From contig JBFLZU010000118.1 of NCBI GenBank assembly GCA_040756155.1, positions 1-35,241 of the forward strand: DNA of 35,241 bases, read 5' to 3'. The notes beneath the pieces were generated by a model that had not been told where the DNA came from, searched no databases, and saw only the letters and a list, made by a program, of their open reading frames with translations. Below, piece after piece: positions 25,017 to 34,675 of this stretch. A program made the position numbers and the translations under genes. Position 1 is the first letter of the stretch. The number at the start of each line of letters is the position of its first letter. The stretch comes from Nitrospirota bacterium (GTDB lineage: Bacteria; Nitrospirota; Thermodesulfovibrionia; JACRGW01; JBFLZU01).

Positions 25017-26858
25017 ATGAAAAGGCATTTGATTCTCTTATCTCTATGGCTACTATCAATCTTTTTCCTCTTTACAGTTAGTTCTTCTACCGCCTCAGAG
25101 CCGCAAGAGGGGACTTCCCCAAAATCCCTCGATTTTTTGGGGGCTCAAGATGAGGCAGATATGTCCTTGATTGCTAAGAGATTAGCTGATTATTTCCCCC
25201 CTGTTGAGGGAAGGGTTGTAGCGGTTGTGGACAGACATCTGAAGATAGATGTTGGTAAGAAGGCTGGTCTTGCTAAGGGAATGCGGCTCTCTGTCTTCAG
25301 AAAGGGAAAGGAATTCTATCATCCTGTAACCAAACAGGTTCTCGGCAGGATGGAGGAATCTCTTGGAACCGTTGAGGTAGAAGGTATCTCAGATGATTCT
25401 GCTATTGTCCGGAGGTTAGATACCTCAAATACAGCAATAAGACCGGGTGACGGTGTAAGAATAACAAAAGCACCTATAAGACTGGCGATTGTCACTGCTA
25501 AAGGCTCAGATGAAGATATTATTAACATGCTTGCGGAAATTCTTGAAGGAACTGAACGCTTTAATATAAAATTTACCCCCGATCTTCCTCAGAAGACCAC
25601 AAAGGAATTAGTAGAAGAATCTATCAAAAAAAGAGGTGGAACAATCGGTGCAGATGCAGTATTATTCGTCGAGACTGAGCCTACGGGTACAAAAATTCGA
25701 GTAAATACATCTCTTTACTGGGCATCAGATGGAACCTACGCCTCAATCTATAAAGGTGAAGTTGATCTCGCTGCATTGAAGAGACTTGCCGAAGAAGAGA
25801 GTATAATACCACTGAGGAAAGACCACTGGAAGGATATTGCATTCAATTTCAGAGCAAGGCTTCTTGTTATAGGTGATTTTGATGGAGATGGCAAAAAGGA
25901 AGTAGCCATAAGTGATGGAATAAAGATAAAGATATATAGACCTGAGAAAGGAGAACTTGTTGAAATCTGGTCAGATAAAGATGACTTCAACAACAATCAT
26001 ATAGCCCTTGATGTAGGTGATATAAACAAAGATGGGAAGGACGAGATATTTGTCACCAACTGGGTAGATGGAATTTTGAGTTCTTATGTAATAGAGTATG
26101 TGGATGGTGGTTATAAGAGGATATGGGAGAAGGCAAGACTATTCTTTCGTGTGCTTGCTCTCCCTGAAAAGGGAATGTCCCTTATAGCGCAGGAGTCAGG
26201 CACAGCAGAGCCGTATGGTGGAATGATATATGAATACCACTGGAAGGATAGAAGATATATTAGGAAGGATGCATTAAAGCTTCCAAGGGATATAACTTCG
26301 ATATATGGTTTTGCTTACATCGACTGGAACAAAACCAATTCTTATCAGATAATTACTATAGATAACGACGATTATCTAAACCTTTATAGTATAGATGGAA
26401 GCAGAATATGGAAGAGCACTGAAAGATACGGTGGTGCAACTGTAAGGTTCGATACCACATTCACAGCGGGTGGGCTCTTTGGTGAAACTGTTACTGTAAT
26501 GGTAACAGGCAGGATACTTGTCAAGGATTCTGAGGATGGCAAAAGACAGGAGGCTATAATAATAAAAAATATACCCATGACATATATATTCAAGTATTTT
26601 AAGGGGTATAAAGAGGCAGAGGTCTATGGTTTCTGGTGGAATGGAAGCCAGATGGCTGAGCGGTGGTTCATAAAAAAGATTAACGGTGTCATAACCGATT
26701 ATCAGATAGCAGACATCTTTGAAAAGGGTAAAAAGAACCTTATGCTTCTTACAAACCCTACGCTCCGAATGATTACAGGTAAGAAGTTCACACTTAGAGG
26801 TGTTGATAGCATCTTTGCATCGAGGAGTAACATCCTTATGTATTTTATACCCAACTGA
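25017..26858 (+). CDS. Exported FlgT_C/VCBS (FG-GAP)-like protein
   Basis: 613 residues from the ATG at 25017 (site GAAAGGGCG). A signal peptide covers about 1-27. Residues 62-150 (VEGRVVAVVDRHLKIDVGKK, GMRLSVFRKG, LGTVEVEGISDDSAIVRR) resemble the C-terminal domain of FlgT-type proteins. A middle domain (155-250) follows. Two FG-GAP/VCBS calcium-binding loops are clear, GDFDGDGKKEVAISDG at about 286-301 and GDINKDGKDEIFV at about 334-346, in a probable beta-propeller to the end. The function is unknown; a periplasmic or surface scaffold is plausible. Residues 34-42 (SPKSLDFLG) are encoded by hairpin repeat A, an inserted linker. It overlaps uppS by one base. Confidence 0.8.
   Translation: MKRHLILLSLWLLSIFFLFTVSSSTASEPQEGTSPKSLDFLGAQDEADMSLIAKRLADYFPPVEGRVVAVVDRHLKIDVGKKAGLAKGMRLSVFRKGKEFYHPVTKQVLGRMEESLGTVEVEGISDDSAIVRRLDTSNTAIRPGDGVRITKAPIRLAIVTAKGSDEDIINMLAEILEGTERFNIKFTPDLPQKTTKELVEESIKKRGGTIGADAVLFVETEPTGTKIRVNTSLYWASDGTYASIYKGEVDLAALKRLAEEESIIPLRKDHWKDIAFNFRARLLVIGDFDGDGKKEVAISDGIKIKIYRPEKGELVEIWSDKDDFNNNHIALDVGDINKDGKDEIFVTNWVDGILSSYVIEYVDGGYKRIWEKARLFFRVLALPEKGMSLIAQESGTAEPYGGMIYEYHWKDRRYIRKDALKLPRDITSIYGFAYIDWNKTNSYQIITIDNDDYLNLYSIDGSRIWKSTERYGGATVRFDTTFTAGGLFGETVTVMVTGRILVKDSEDGKRQEAIIIKNIPMTYIFKYFKGYKEAEVYGFWWNGSQMAERWFIKKINGVITDYQIADIFEKGKKNLMLLTNPTLRMITGKKFTLRGVDSIFASRSNILMYFIPN
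25112..25143 (-). repeat. Hairpin repeat family A, copy 3, inside a coding sequence
   Basis: On the plus strand CCCCAAAATC, loop CCTC, GATTTTTTGGGGG, preceded by GGACTT. Read on the minus strand it matches copies 1 and 2, including the trailing C-rich segment. It lies in frame within the exported VCBS protein, just after the signal peptide, and is translated as SPKSLDFLG without breaking the gene. Confidence 0.6.
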
Positions 26859-27670
26859 TGGGGATCTCGATGAGTGAAAAACAAAAAGACAGTGGGTTTG
26901 AGAATCCCTCAGAAAAAGAGATGCTCTCTTTAATAGACAGGAATGCTCTACCAAAACATGTTGCTATAATAATGGATGGGAATGGACGATGGGCAGAGCA
27001 CAGGAGATTGCCAAGAATAGCAGGACACAGGAAGGGCATGGAATCGGTCAGAAAGACAGTCACGCTATGTAGAGAGTTGGGTATAAAGGTACTCACATTA
27101 TATGCATTCTCAAAAGAAAACTGGGGAAGACCAAAAAATGAAGTAAATGCACTCATGAGGCTTTTAGAGGTATATCTACAGAAAGAAATAGCTACAATGA
27201 TGAAGAATAATATACGATTTACGATAATTGGTGATACAGAGTTGCTGCCTCACAGGATACAACAGAGGCTTCAGTCTGTCATTAAAAAAACTGCTAATAA
27301 TACAGGTCTGATATTAAATATTGCGCTTAGTTATGGGGGGCGTGCAGAGATACTGAATGCAGTAAAAAAACTATTTCAGGATATATCTGCAGGAAGATTC
27401 TCCATAGAAGGAATCGATGAGGTTACCTTCGAAAGATATCTTAACACTGCTGGAATACCAGAACCAGATCTGATAATCAGAACAAGCGGTGAAATGAGAA
27501 TAAGCAATTTTCTACTATGGCAGTCTGCATACTCTGAACTTTATTTTACTGAAACCCTCTGGCCTGATTTTAAACGGAAAGCGATGCTCGCTGCACTTAT
27601 AGAATATCAAAAAAGAGAACGGAGATTTGGATTGATAAAAAATAAAGATAGGAGCGACTATGGGTTATAA
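26858..27670 (+). CDS. uppS: Undecaprenyl pyrophosphate synthase (cis-prenyltransferase)
   Basis: 270 residues from the ATG at 26858, which shares a base with the previous stop (TGATG); the second ATG at 26870, with GGGG before it, is an alternative start. HVAIIMDGNGRWA holds the catalytic Asp at about 40. TLYAFSKENWGRP, and RTSGEMRISNFLLWQSAYSELYF with LWPDF, are the other conserved regions. It makes the C55 lipid carrier for peptidoglycan and surface glycans by adding isopentenyl units to farnesyl pyrophosphate. An N-terminal extension of about 30 residues precedes the core. It overlaps cdsA by 11 bases. Together with dxr the operon joins isoprenoid precursor supply to carrier-lipid synthesis. 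Confidence 0.96.
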   Translation: MGISMSEKQKDSGFENPSEKEMLSLIDRNALPKHVAIIMDGNGRWAEHRRLPRIAGHRKGMESVRKTVTLCRELGIKVLTLYAFSKENWGRPKNEVNALMRLLEVYLQKEIATMMKNNIRFTIIGDTELLPHRIQQRLQSVIKKTANNTGLILNIALSYGGRAEILNAVKKLFQDISAGRFSIEGIDEVTFERYLNTAGIPEPDLIIRTSGEMRISNFLLWQSAYSELYFTETLWPDFKRKAMLAALIEYQKRERRFGLIKNKDRSDYGL

Positions 27671-28472
27671 TTCGACAGGCTCATCAAGGATACTCTCAGC
27701 TCTTATCCTTATACCTGTTATCTATATTATTGTAAAGTATCTTTCACCACCCTTTTTTTATGCCCTCATAATCCTTGTAGCATGTATAGCCCAGCTTGAG
27801 TTTTACAGGATGTTTGCAGAGAAAGGGATCAAACCCGCGAAACTAATTGGAATAATTCTCGGTATTGCCTCTTTCTTTGTATTCTATTTCAGGGGATACG
27901 GTGTTAACTTAGATATAATAGCTATACTAGCCATATTTTGTATTGCAACAGAGCGATTGTTCTCACGGAAAGATATAAAATTAGCATTTATCGAAATAGT
28001 CATCACATTCTTTGGTATCTTTTATATTAGCTGGCTTCTCTCCTACCACATACTTATAAGAGGTATGGATTGGGGCAGTGAACTTCTTTTGTTTTTGTAT
28101 ACGGTCATCTGGTCAGGTGATACAGCAGCATATTATATAGGAAGCAGATGGGGAAGACACAACTTACATTCCACTGTGAGTCCAAGAAAAACAGTAGAAG
28201 GTTCGATTGCAGGGGTAATCGGAGGAATATTAGCTGTCCTCGCCTTAAGACAATGGTTATTTGACATTCTTACCCCCTTTGATTGTATCACTGCCGGCCT
28301 CATTCTCGGGATATTCGGGCAGCTCGGTGACCTCACAGAGTCGGTCTTTAAAAGAGGCGCAGAAGTAAAAGACTCTGGTGCTATAATACCGGGTCATGGG
28401 GGATTACTAGATCGTATCGATAGCCTTCTCTTCGCAGGTCCTGCACTTTATTATTACTGGATATGGCGGTAA
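27660..28472 (+). CDS. cdsA: Phosphatidate cytidylyltransferase
   Basis: 270 residues and about seven to eight hydrophobic helices. The C-terminal signature is present: GQLGDLTESVFKRGAEVKDS then GAIIPGHGGLLDRIDSLLFA, with the metal-binding Asp residues. SPRKTVEGSIAG is the other conserved part. It makes CDP-diacylglycerol, the branch point of phospholipid synthesis, in the inner membrane. TAGGAG lies at good spacing before the ATG, inside the uppS 3' end. The last 10 bases overlap dxr. The order uppS-cdsA-dxr-rseP is a common bacterial arrangement. Confidence 0.96.
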   Translation: MGYNSTGSSRILSALILIPVIYIIVKYLSPPFFYALIILVACIAQLEFYRMFAEKGIKPAKLIGIILGIASFFVFYFRGYGVNLDIIAILAIFCIATERLFSRKDIKLAFIEIVITFFGIFYISWLLSYHILIRGMDWGSELLLFLYTVIWSGDTAAYYIGSRWGRHNLHSTVSPRKTVEGSIAGVIGGILAVLALRQWLFDILTPFDCITAGLILGIFGQLGDLTESVFKRGAEVKDSGAIIPGHGGLLDRIDSLLFAGPALYYYWIWR

Positions 28473-29641
28473 AAAAATTATCCATATTAGGGTCGACAGG
28501 TTCGATTGGAACAAATACCCTGGATGTTGTGAAAAGATTTCCAGAGAGATTCAAGGTTCTCGGTCTATCCGCAGGACACAATATAGCACTCATCAGTGAA
28601 CAGATCCGTAGATTCAGACCCAGAGTTGTCTCTGTTGCTACTGAATCTGAGGCAAATGTCCTGAAAGAAGAATTCAGTGGATCTGATATCGAGATATTGT
28701 ATGGCACAGAAGGACTTGTAGCTGTATCAACCATTGTGGAGTCAGATATGGTCGTTTCTGCTATTGTCGGTGCAGCAGGACTGATTCCGACATACTCTGC
28801 TATCAAGGCAAAAAAGGATATTGCTATCGCAAACAAGGAAGCCCTTGTTATGGCAGGGGAACTTATTATATCCGAGGCAAATAAACAAAGGATAAGGCTG
28901 CTTCCTGTAGATAGCGAACACTCTGCAATCTTTCAATGCCTTGCAGGACATAACAAAGATGAGATATACAGGATTATACTTACAGCTTCTGGTGGACCAT
29001 TCCTTGATTATTCGGATTCAGAACTCAGAGATGTAAAACCAGATGAGGCACTGAAACACCCTACATGGAAGATGGGCAAAAAGATAACAATAGATTCAGC
29101 CACCCTGATGAATAAAGGGTTCGAGGTAATCGAAGCGAGGTGGTTATTTAACATTGAGCCTGAAAGAATCAGGGTGCTAATTAATCCTGAAAGTATTATA
29201 CATTCTGCGGTAGAATATATAGATGGCTCAGTAATTGCTCAAATGTCATTACCTGATATGAGGGGACCGATTGCATACGCCCTTTCATACCCAGAAAGGA
29301 CGAATCTGGAACTACCAAGGTTGGACCTTGCAATGATAAAACATCTAACATTTATAGAACCCGACATGGAACGATTCCCGTGTCTTAAATATGCCTATAA
29401 TGCTATTAATGCAGGGGGTATTATGCCCACTGTATTAAACGCCGCAAATGAGGTTGCCGTAAATGCATTTCTTAATCACAGATTAAAATTCACGGAAATA
29501 CCTGAGATAATTATCTCAACAATGGAAAGACATAAACAGGAAAATGTGGACAGCATAGATGCTATTCTTTTTGCAGACAGGTTAGCAAGGGAAGAGGCAG
29601 AAGGATATATTAAATCAAGAAAGGAAAAGACCGTATGTTAA
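28463..29641 (+). CDS. dxr: 1-deoxy-D-xylulose-5-phosphate reductoisomerase
   Basis: 392 residues. The NADPH-binding LSILGSTGSIGTNTLDVV is at 6-23. AIANKEALVMAGE is in the middle, followed by LPVDSEHSAIFQCL with metal-binding Asp and Glu. TASGGPF and KMGKKITIDSATLMNKGFEVIEA, plus VHSAVEY-like IIHSAVEYIDGS, complete the active site. It makes methylerythritol phosphate in the MEP isoprenoid pathway, so the organism uses MEP rather than mevalonate. It starts inside cdsA and ends inside the first codons of rseP, so the three genes are translationally linked. Confidence 0.97.
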   Translation: MAVKKLSILGSTGSIGTNTLDVVKRFPERFKVLGLSAGHNIALISEQIRRFRPRVVSVATESEANVLKEEFSGSDIEILYGTEGLVAVSTIVESDMVVSAIVGAAGLIPTYSAIKAKKDIAIANKEALVMAGELIISEANKQRIRLLPVDSEHSAIFQCLAGHNKDEIYRIILTASGGPFLDYSDSELRDVKPDEALKHPTWKMGKKITIDSATLMNKGFEVIEARWLFNIEPERIRVLINPESIIHSAVEYIDGSVIAQMSLPDMRGPIAYALSYPERTNLELPRLDLAMIKHLTFIEPDMERFPCLKYAYNAINAGGIMPTVLNAANEVAVNAFLNHRLKFTEIPEIIISTMERHKQENVDSIDAILFADRLAREEAEGYIKSRKEKTVC

Positions 29642-30714
29642 CAATCATCTCTGCAATAGTGCTCCTCGGTATCCTGATATTTGTCCATGAATTAGGACAT
29701 TTTCTTGCTGCTAAAAGACTTGGTGTAAGTGTTCTGAAATTCTCTCTTGGATTTGGACCGAAGGTTGTTGGTAAAAAGATAGGTGAAACAGAGTACCTCA
29801 TATCAGCTTTTCCACTTGGCGGTTATGTTAAGATGCTTGGAGAAGACCCTGCGGAACTCGTCAATCCCTCTGATGCTAACAGTTCTTTTATGGCTCAGCG
29901 TGTATGGAAAAGGACATTAATAGTCTTTACGGGTCCCTTATCCAATCTCTTGTTTGCGGTTATCATTTTTACAGGGATATTCATTTTAGGTATACCAGTA
30001 TTAACATCAAAAGTAGGAAATGTGCTGGAGGACTCACCTGCGATGTCTGCTGGCATCCAGGAAGATGACAGAATTACAGCAATCAACGGGATAAAGGTCA
30101 ACAAATGGACAGAAATGGTCAAGATAGTTCAGAGGAGCGAGGGTAAGGCATTGAGACTAACGATACAGCGTGATAATCGCACCTTTGATATAGAACTTAC
30201 CCCAAAGAAAAAGATTACAAAGAACATATTCGGAGAAGACAAAGAGGTATGGATGATGGGTATATCTGCCAGCAAAGAATCCATCACTGAACGATCAGAT
30301 CCATTAACTGCTGTAGTTAATGGTGTCTCAAAGACAATTGAGATAACTACCCTGACTGTAATTGGAATCATAAAGATATTCCAGAGGATCGTCCCTACAG
30401 AGACTATAGGTGGTCCCATCCTTATAGCACAGATGGCTGGAGAGCAGGCAGCTCATGGGTTTATGAGTTTTATGATATTCATGGCAATAATAAGCATTAA
30501 CCTCGGTGTGTTGAATCTTTTACCTATTCCTATACTTGATGGTGGACATCTTTTATTTCTTGGGATCGAAAAGATAATGGGAAAACCCTTAAGCATGAGG
30601 AAACGAGAGATCGCACAGCAGATCGGACTATTTTTATTAATATCATTGATGATATTTGCCTTCTATAATGATATAGTGAGACTCTTTGAAGGAAGACCAA
30701 CCATACCCAGATAA
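29635..30714 (+). CDS. rseP: Site-2 zinc protease, RseP family
   Basis: 359 residues. The catalytic HELGH is at 18-22 in the first membrane helix. A single PDZ domain lies at about 112-185 (VLEDSPAMSAGIQEDDRITAINGIKV). NLLPIPILDGGHL near 300-312 is the second catalytic motif, followed by the last membrane helix. The E. coli enzyme has two PDZ domains, so this is the shorter form. It cuts transmembrane proteins such as anti-sigma factors and clears signal peptides. No anti-sigma factor or rseA is nearby. It is the last gene of the plus-strand envelope operon and converges on tRNA-Met. Confidence 0.95.
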   Translation: MLTIISAIVLLGILIFVHELGHFLAAKRLGVSVLKFSLGFGPKVVGKKIGETEYLISAFPLGGYVKMLGEDPAELVNPSDANSSFMAQRVWKRTLIVFTGPLSNLLFAVIIFTGIFILGIPVLTSKVGNVLEDSPAMSAGIQEDDRITAINGIKVNKWTEMVKIVQRSEGKALRLTIQRDNRTFDIELTPKKKITKNIFGEDKEVWMMGISASKESITERSDPLTAVVNGVSKTIEITTLTVIGIIKIFQRIVPTETIGGPILIAQMAGEQAAHGFMSFMIFMAIISINLGVLNLLPIPILDGGHLLFLGIEKIMGKPLSMRKREIAQQIGLFLLISLMIFAFYNDIVRLFEGRPTIPR

Positions 30715-30718
30715 AATC

Positions 30719-30795
30719 TGGTGGCGGTGACTGGATTCGAACCAGTGACTCTGCGGATATGAGCCGCATGCTCTGACCGACTGAGCTACACCGCC
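30719..30795 (-). tRNA. tRNA-Met (anticodon CAT), elongator type
   Basis: A complete 77-base cloverleaf with encoded CCA. Acceptor GGCGGTG pairs with CACCGCC, the D-stem is GCTC/GAGC, and the anticodon stem TGCGG/CCGCA holds loop CTCATAT (anticodon at 30761-30759). The T-stem is ACTGG/CCAGT with loop TTCGAAT. A paired G1-C72 and no GGG/CCC anticodon stem argue against initiator tRNA. A tRNA-Ile with modified CAT cannot be fully excluded. Confidence 0.96.
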
Positions 30796-30814
30796 CTGCT
30801 CTATTATCGAAACA

Positions 30815-30844
30815 AATATAGACAATATCAGAAGTAGTTGTCAA
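30815..30844 (-). promoter_or_regulatory. Promoter for tRNA-Met
   Basis: On the minus strand TTGACA at 30844-30839 and TATATT at 30820-30815 with an 18-base spacer, about 20 bases before the tRNA. Confidence 0.75.
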
Positions 30845-30863
30845 GGGGAGTTAACTCCAATAT

Positions 30864-30892
30864 AAAAAGGGGTTCGGATGAACCCCCCTTTT
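30864..30892 (-). terminator. Rho-independent terminator after groL
   Basis: On the minus strand, AAAAGGGG and a GTTC/GAAC stem around a short ATCC loop, closing with CCCCTTTTT and a TATATT tail. It lies about 35 bases after the groL stop. The flanking A/T tracts mean it could work both ways. Confidence 0.85.
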
Positions 30893-30926
30893 ATATACTA
30901 ATGAACCTTAATCGGCTTTTTGATTT

Positions 30927-32598
<1,672 letters not shown>

Positions 32599-32601
32599 TA
32601 T

Positions 32602-32862
32602 TTATTGAATTATCCCGAGTATCTCTTCTTCCTTCAGTATTAGATAGTCAACATCATCTATCTTAATCTTTGAACCCGAATACTTGTCAAAAAGCACCTT
32701 ATCTCCGACCTTTACCTCCTTCACTTCACTGCCAACTGCCTCTACAATTCCTTTCTGTGGCTTCTCCTTCGCGGTATCAGGCACATATATTCCTCCTGGA
32801 GTTTTTTCCTCCTCTTGAGAATACTTAATAAACACCTTCTCTTTTAATGGCTTGAATTTCAT
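32602..32862 (-). CDS. groS: Co-chaperonin GroES
   Basis: 86 residues. FKPLKEKVFIKYSQEEEKTPGGIYVPD includes the mobile loop that binds GroEL, and AVGSEVKEVKVGDKVLFDKYSGSKIK matches the beta-barrel core. The roof-loop region is short, as in several small GroES proteins. It forms the heptameric lid of the chaperonin. GAAAGGAG stands just before the ATG. The leader of about 150 bases between the promoter and this gene carries the CIRCE operator and two six-codon frames. It is the first gene of the groES-groL operon. Confidence 0.97.
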   Translation of the reverse strand: MKFKPLKEKVFIKYSQEEEKTPGGIYVPDTAKEKPQKGIVEAVGSEVKEVKVGDKVLFDKYSGSKIKIDDVDYLILKEEEILGIIQ

Positions 32863-32912
32863 AGTTTAACTCCTTTCTTTAATCCTGATGTTTAGTTAGT
32901 GTTTTCACTACT

Positions 32913-32933
32913 CTACGAGTCGTAGACCTTCAT
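32913..32933 (-). other. Six-codon frame in the groES leader (MKVYDS)
   Basis: GAGAGGA stands a few bases before an ATG at 32933, followed by five codons and TAG. Its end overlaps the palindrome CTACGACTCGTAG. A second frame (MDEERR then TAG) lies a little upstream near 32977. Either could be a leader peptide or chance. Confidence 0.25.
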
Positions 32934-32991
32934 AAAATTCCTCTCTTTGAGTTAACCTACCTCCTTTCTTCGTCCATATATTATTTTATTA

Positions 32992-33018
32992 TTAGCACTC
33001 ACCTTAAACGAGTGCTAA
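32992..33018. promoter_or_regulatory. CIRCE operator (HrcA-binding site)
   Basis: TTAGCACTC at 32992-33000 and GAGTGCTAA at 33010-33018 form a perfect CIRCE inverted repeat with the standard 9-base spacer. HrcA binds this element to repress groESL until heat stress. It overlaps the end of the -10 box by two bases, so repression would block initiation. No hrcA, grpE or dnaK gene is in the window. Confidence 0.97.
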
Positions 33019-33046
33019 TATATTTTATATTTCGATTTAAAGGCAA
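33017..33046 (-). promoter_or_regulatory. Promoter for groES-groL
   Basis: On the minus strand TTGCCT at 33046-33041 and TATATT at 33022-33017, 18 bases apart, with the -10 box running into the CIRCE operator. Confidence 0.65.
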
Positions 33047-33196
33047 GTATATTTTATAGCAAGAAATTATTATTAAGGTGTGAAAAATAAAATTAACACC
33101 GTCAATCTTTAATTTTCCTATTTTTTCTCTTATTATCTTACGCTTGCTGTCATTTCGCACTTTTTATGCCTTTTTCAGGGCTCTCACCATAATCAT
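33047..33196. other. AT-rich intergenic region between divergent groES and ubiD
   Basis: About 150 bases of AT-rich DNA separate the two promoters. I see one weak inverted repeat (GGTGT near 33077 and ACACC near 33096) and no reading frame, terminator or RNA gene. Confidence 0.5.
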
Positions 33197-33226
33197 TTGA
33201 CAAGTCATGCAATTTTCAATTATCAT
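33197..33226 (+). promoter_or_regulatory. Promoter for ubiD, placed for a leaderless transcript
   Basis: TTGACA at 33197-33202 and TATCAT at 33221-33226, 18 bases apart. Six bases separate the -10 box from the ATG at 33233, exactly as at the PAP2 gene. A longer frame starting at the TTG of the -35 box is an artefact. Confidence 0.65.
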
Positions 33227-33232
33227 TTTTTT

Positions 33233-34675
33233 ATGGCATACAGCGACCTGAGAGAGTTTATAAAAGTCCTTGAAGAAAAAGGACTACTCAGAAGAATAAA
33301 GGCAGAGGTTGATCCAGTTCTTGAGATAACAGAGATAACAGACAGAATAACTAAGCAAGGGGGCCCTGCCCTGCTTTTTGAAAAGGTAAAGGGCTCAAAT
33401 TATCCTGTTCTCATTAATGCCTTTGGCTCATACGAAAGGATGTGTCTCGCCCTAAAAGTAAAGAGCCTTGATGACATAGGTGTCAGAATGCTTGAATTCA
33501 TTGAGCCAGAGATACCAACAAACCTGATAGAGAAGCTCAAAACCCTCCCGAAGTTAAAAAGACTTGCTGATTTTCTACCCCGTTATGTCAGGGACGGTCC
33601 CTGTAAGGAAGTAATAATAAAGGATAATCTATCACTTGCTATCTTTCCTGTCATCAAATGCTGGCCTGAGGATGGGGGAAAATTTATTACCCTGCCTATG
33701 GTCTTTACCAAACATCCAGTCACAGGTGAACGCAACTGTGGCATGTATAGGATGCAGGTATATGACGAAAGGACAACAGGTATGCACTGGCACATCCACA
33801 AAGATGGTGCCAGGCATTACAGGGAGGCAGAGAGGCTCAAAAAGAGGCTTGAGGTGGCAGTAGCCATAGGTTCTGACCCAGCAGTTATATATTCAGCCAC
33901 CGCACCACTTCCACAGGGTATAGATGAAATGCTCTTTGCAGGATTTTTGAGGGAAGAACCTGTCGAACTTGTGAGATGTGAGACGGTAGACCTTGAAATA
34001 CCTGCTAATGCTGAGATTGTGCTTGAGGGCTACTGCGAACCATTCGAAAGAAGGATAGAAGGTCCTTTCGGCGATCATACTGGATATTACTCCTTACAGG
34101 ATGAATACCCTGTGTTTCATATCACCTGCATAACCCACAGAAAGGACTTAATATATCCTACCACCATTGTAGGAAAACCACCGATGGAGGACTGTTTTAT
34201 TGGTAAAGCTACAGAGAGAATCTTTCTACCACTGATTAAAAAGCAGCTTCCTGAAATAGTTGATATAAACCTCCCGATAGAGGGGATATTTCACAATCTC
34301 GCCTTTATCTCTATAGATAAACGTTATCCAGGACATGCAAAGAAAGTGATACATGCAATATGGGGAATGGGGCAGATGATGTTTACAAAGATCATCGTTG
34401 TTGTTGATTCCCATGTGGATGTGCAGAACCTCTCAGAGGTTATCTGGAGGGTAGGAAACAATGTAGATCCCCGCAGGGATGTTGTAATAGCGGAGGGCCC
34501 CCTTGATGTCCTTGACCATTCATCTCCCCTGCCAAATTACGGTGGAAAGATGGGAATTGATGCTACAAAGAAATGGAAATCTGAGGGATTCACCCGCGAG
34601 TGGCCTGATGACATTACTATGAGTGATGAAATAAAACGACTCGTTGATGAAAGGTGGAAGGAATATGGGATTTAG
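33233..34675 (+). CDS. ubiD: UbiD-family decarboxylase (prenylated-FMN dependent)
   Basis: 480 residues from the ATG at 33233, starting MAYSDLREFIKVLEEKGLLRRI. NCGMYRMQVYDERTTGMHWHIHKDGARHY and EGPFGDHTGYYS are the conserved prFMN and metal-binding regions, and the closing part (GKMGIDATKKWKSEGF) matches the family. Relatives decarboxylate 4-hydroxy-3-polyprenylbenzoate in ubiquinone synthesis, or act in the futalosine menaquinone route or on aromatic acids. Without neighbours such as ubiX the exact substrate is open; a menaquinone role is plausible in an anaerobe. No Shine-Dalgarno sequence is present and the -10 box is six bases before the ATG, so the transcript is probably leaderless. Its stop codon overlaps the coaE stop on the other strand. 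Confidence 0.93.
   Translation: MAYSDLREFIKVLEEKGLLRRIKAEVDPVLEITEITDRITKQGGPALLFEKVKGSNYPVLINAFGSYERMCLALKVKSLDDIGVRMLEFIEPEIPTNLIEKLKTLPKLKRLADFLPRYVRDGPCKEVIIKDNLSLAIFPVIKCWPEDGGKFITLPMVFTKHPVTGERNCGMYRMQVYDERTTGMHWHIHKDGARHYREAERLKKRLEVAVAIGSDPAVIYSATAPLPQGIDEMLFAGFLREEPVELVRCETVDLEIPANAEIVLEGYCEPFERRIEGPFGDHTGYYSLQDEYPVFHITCITHRKDLIYPTTIVGKPPMEDCFIGKATERIFLPLIKKQLPEIVDINLPIEGIFHNLAFISIDKRYPGHAKKVIHAIWGMGQMMFTKIIVVVDSHVDVQNLSEVIWRVGNNVDPRRDVVIAEGPLDVLDHSSPLPNYGGKMGIDATKKWKSEGFTREWPDDITMSDEIKRLVDERWKEYGI

Noticed and set aside
33197-33232. Longer ubiD form starting at the TTG of 33197
   Set aside because: That TTG is the first part of a TTGACA -35 box, there is no ribosome-binding site, and the family core begins at the ATG at 33233.
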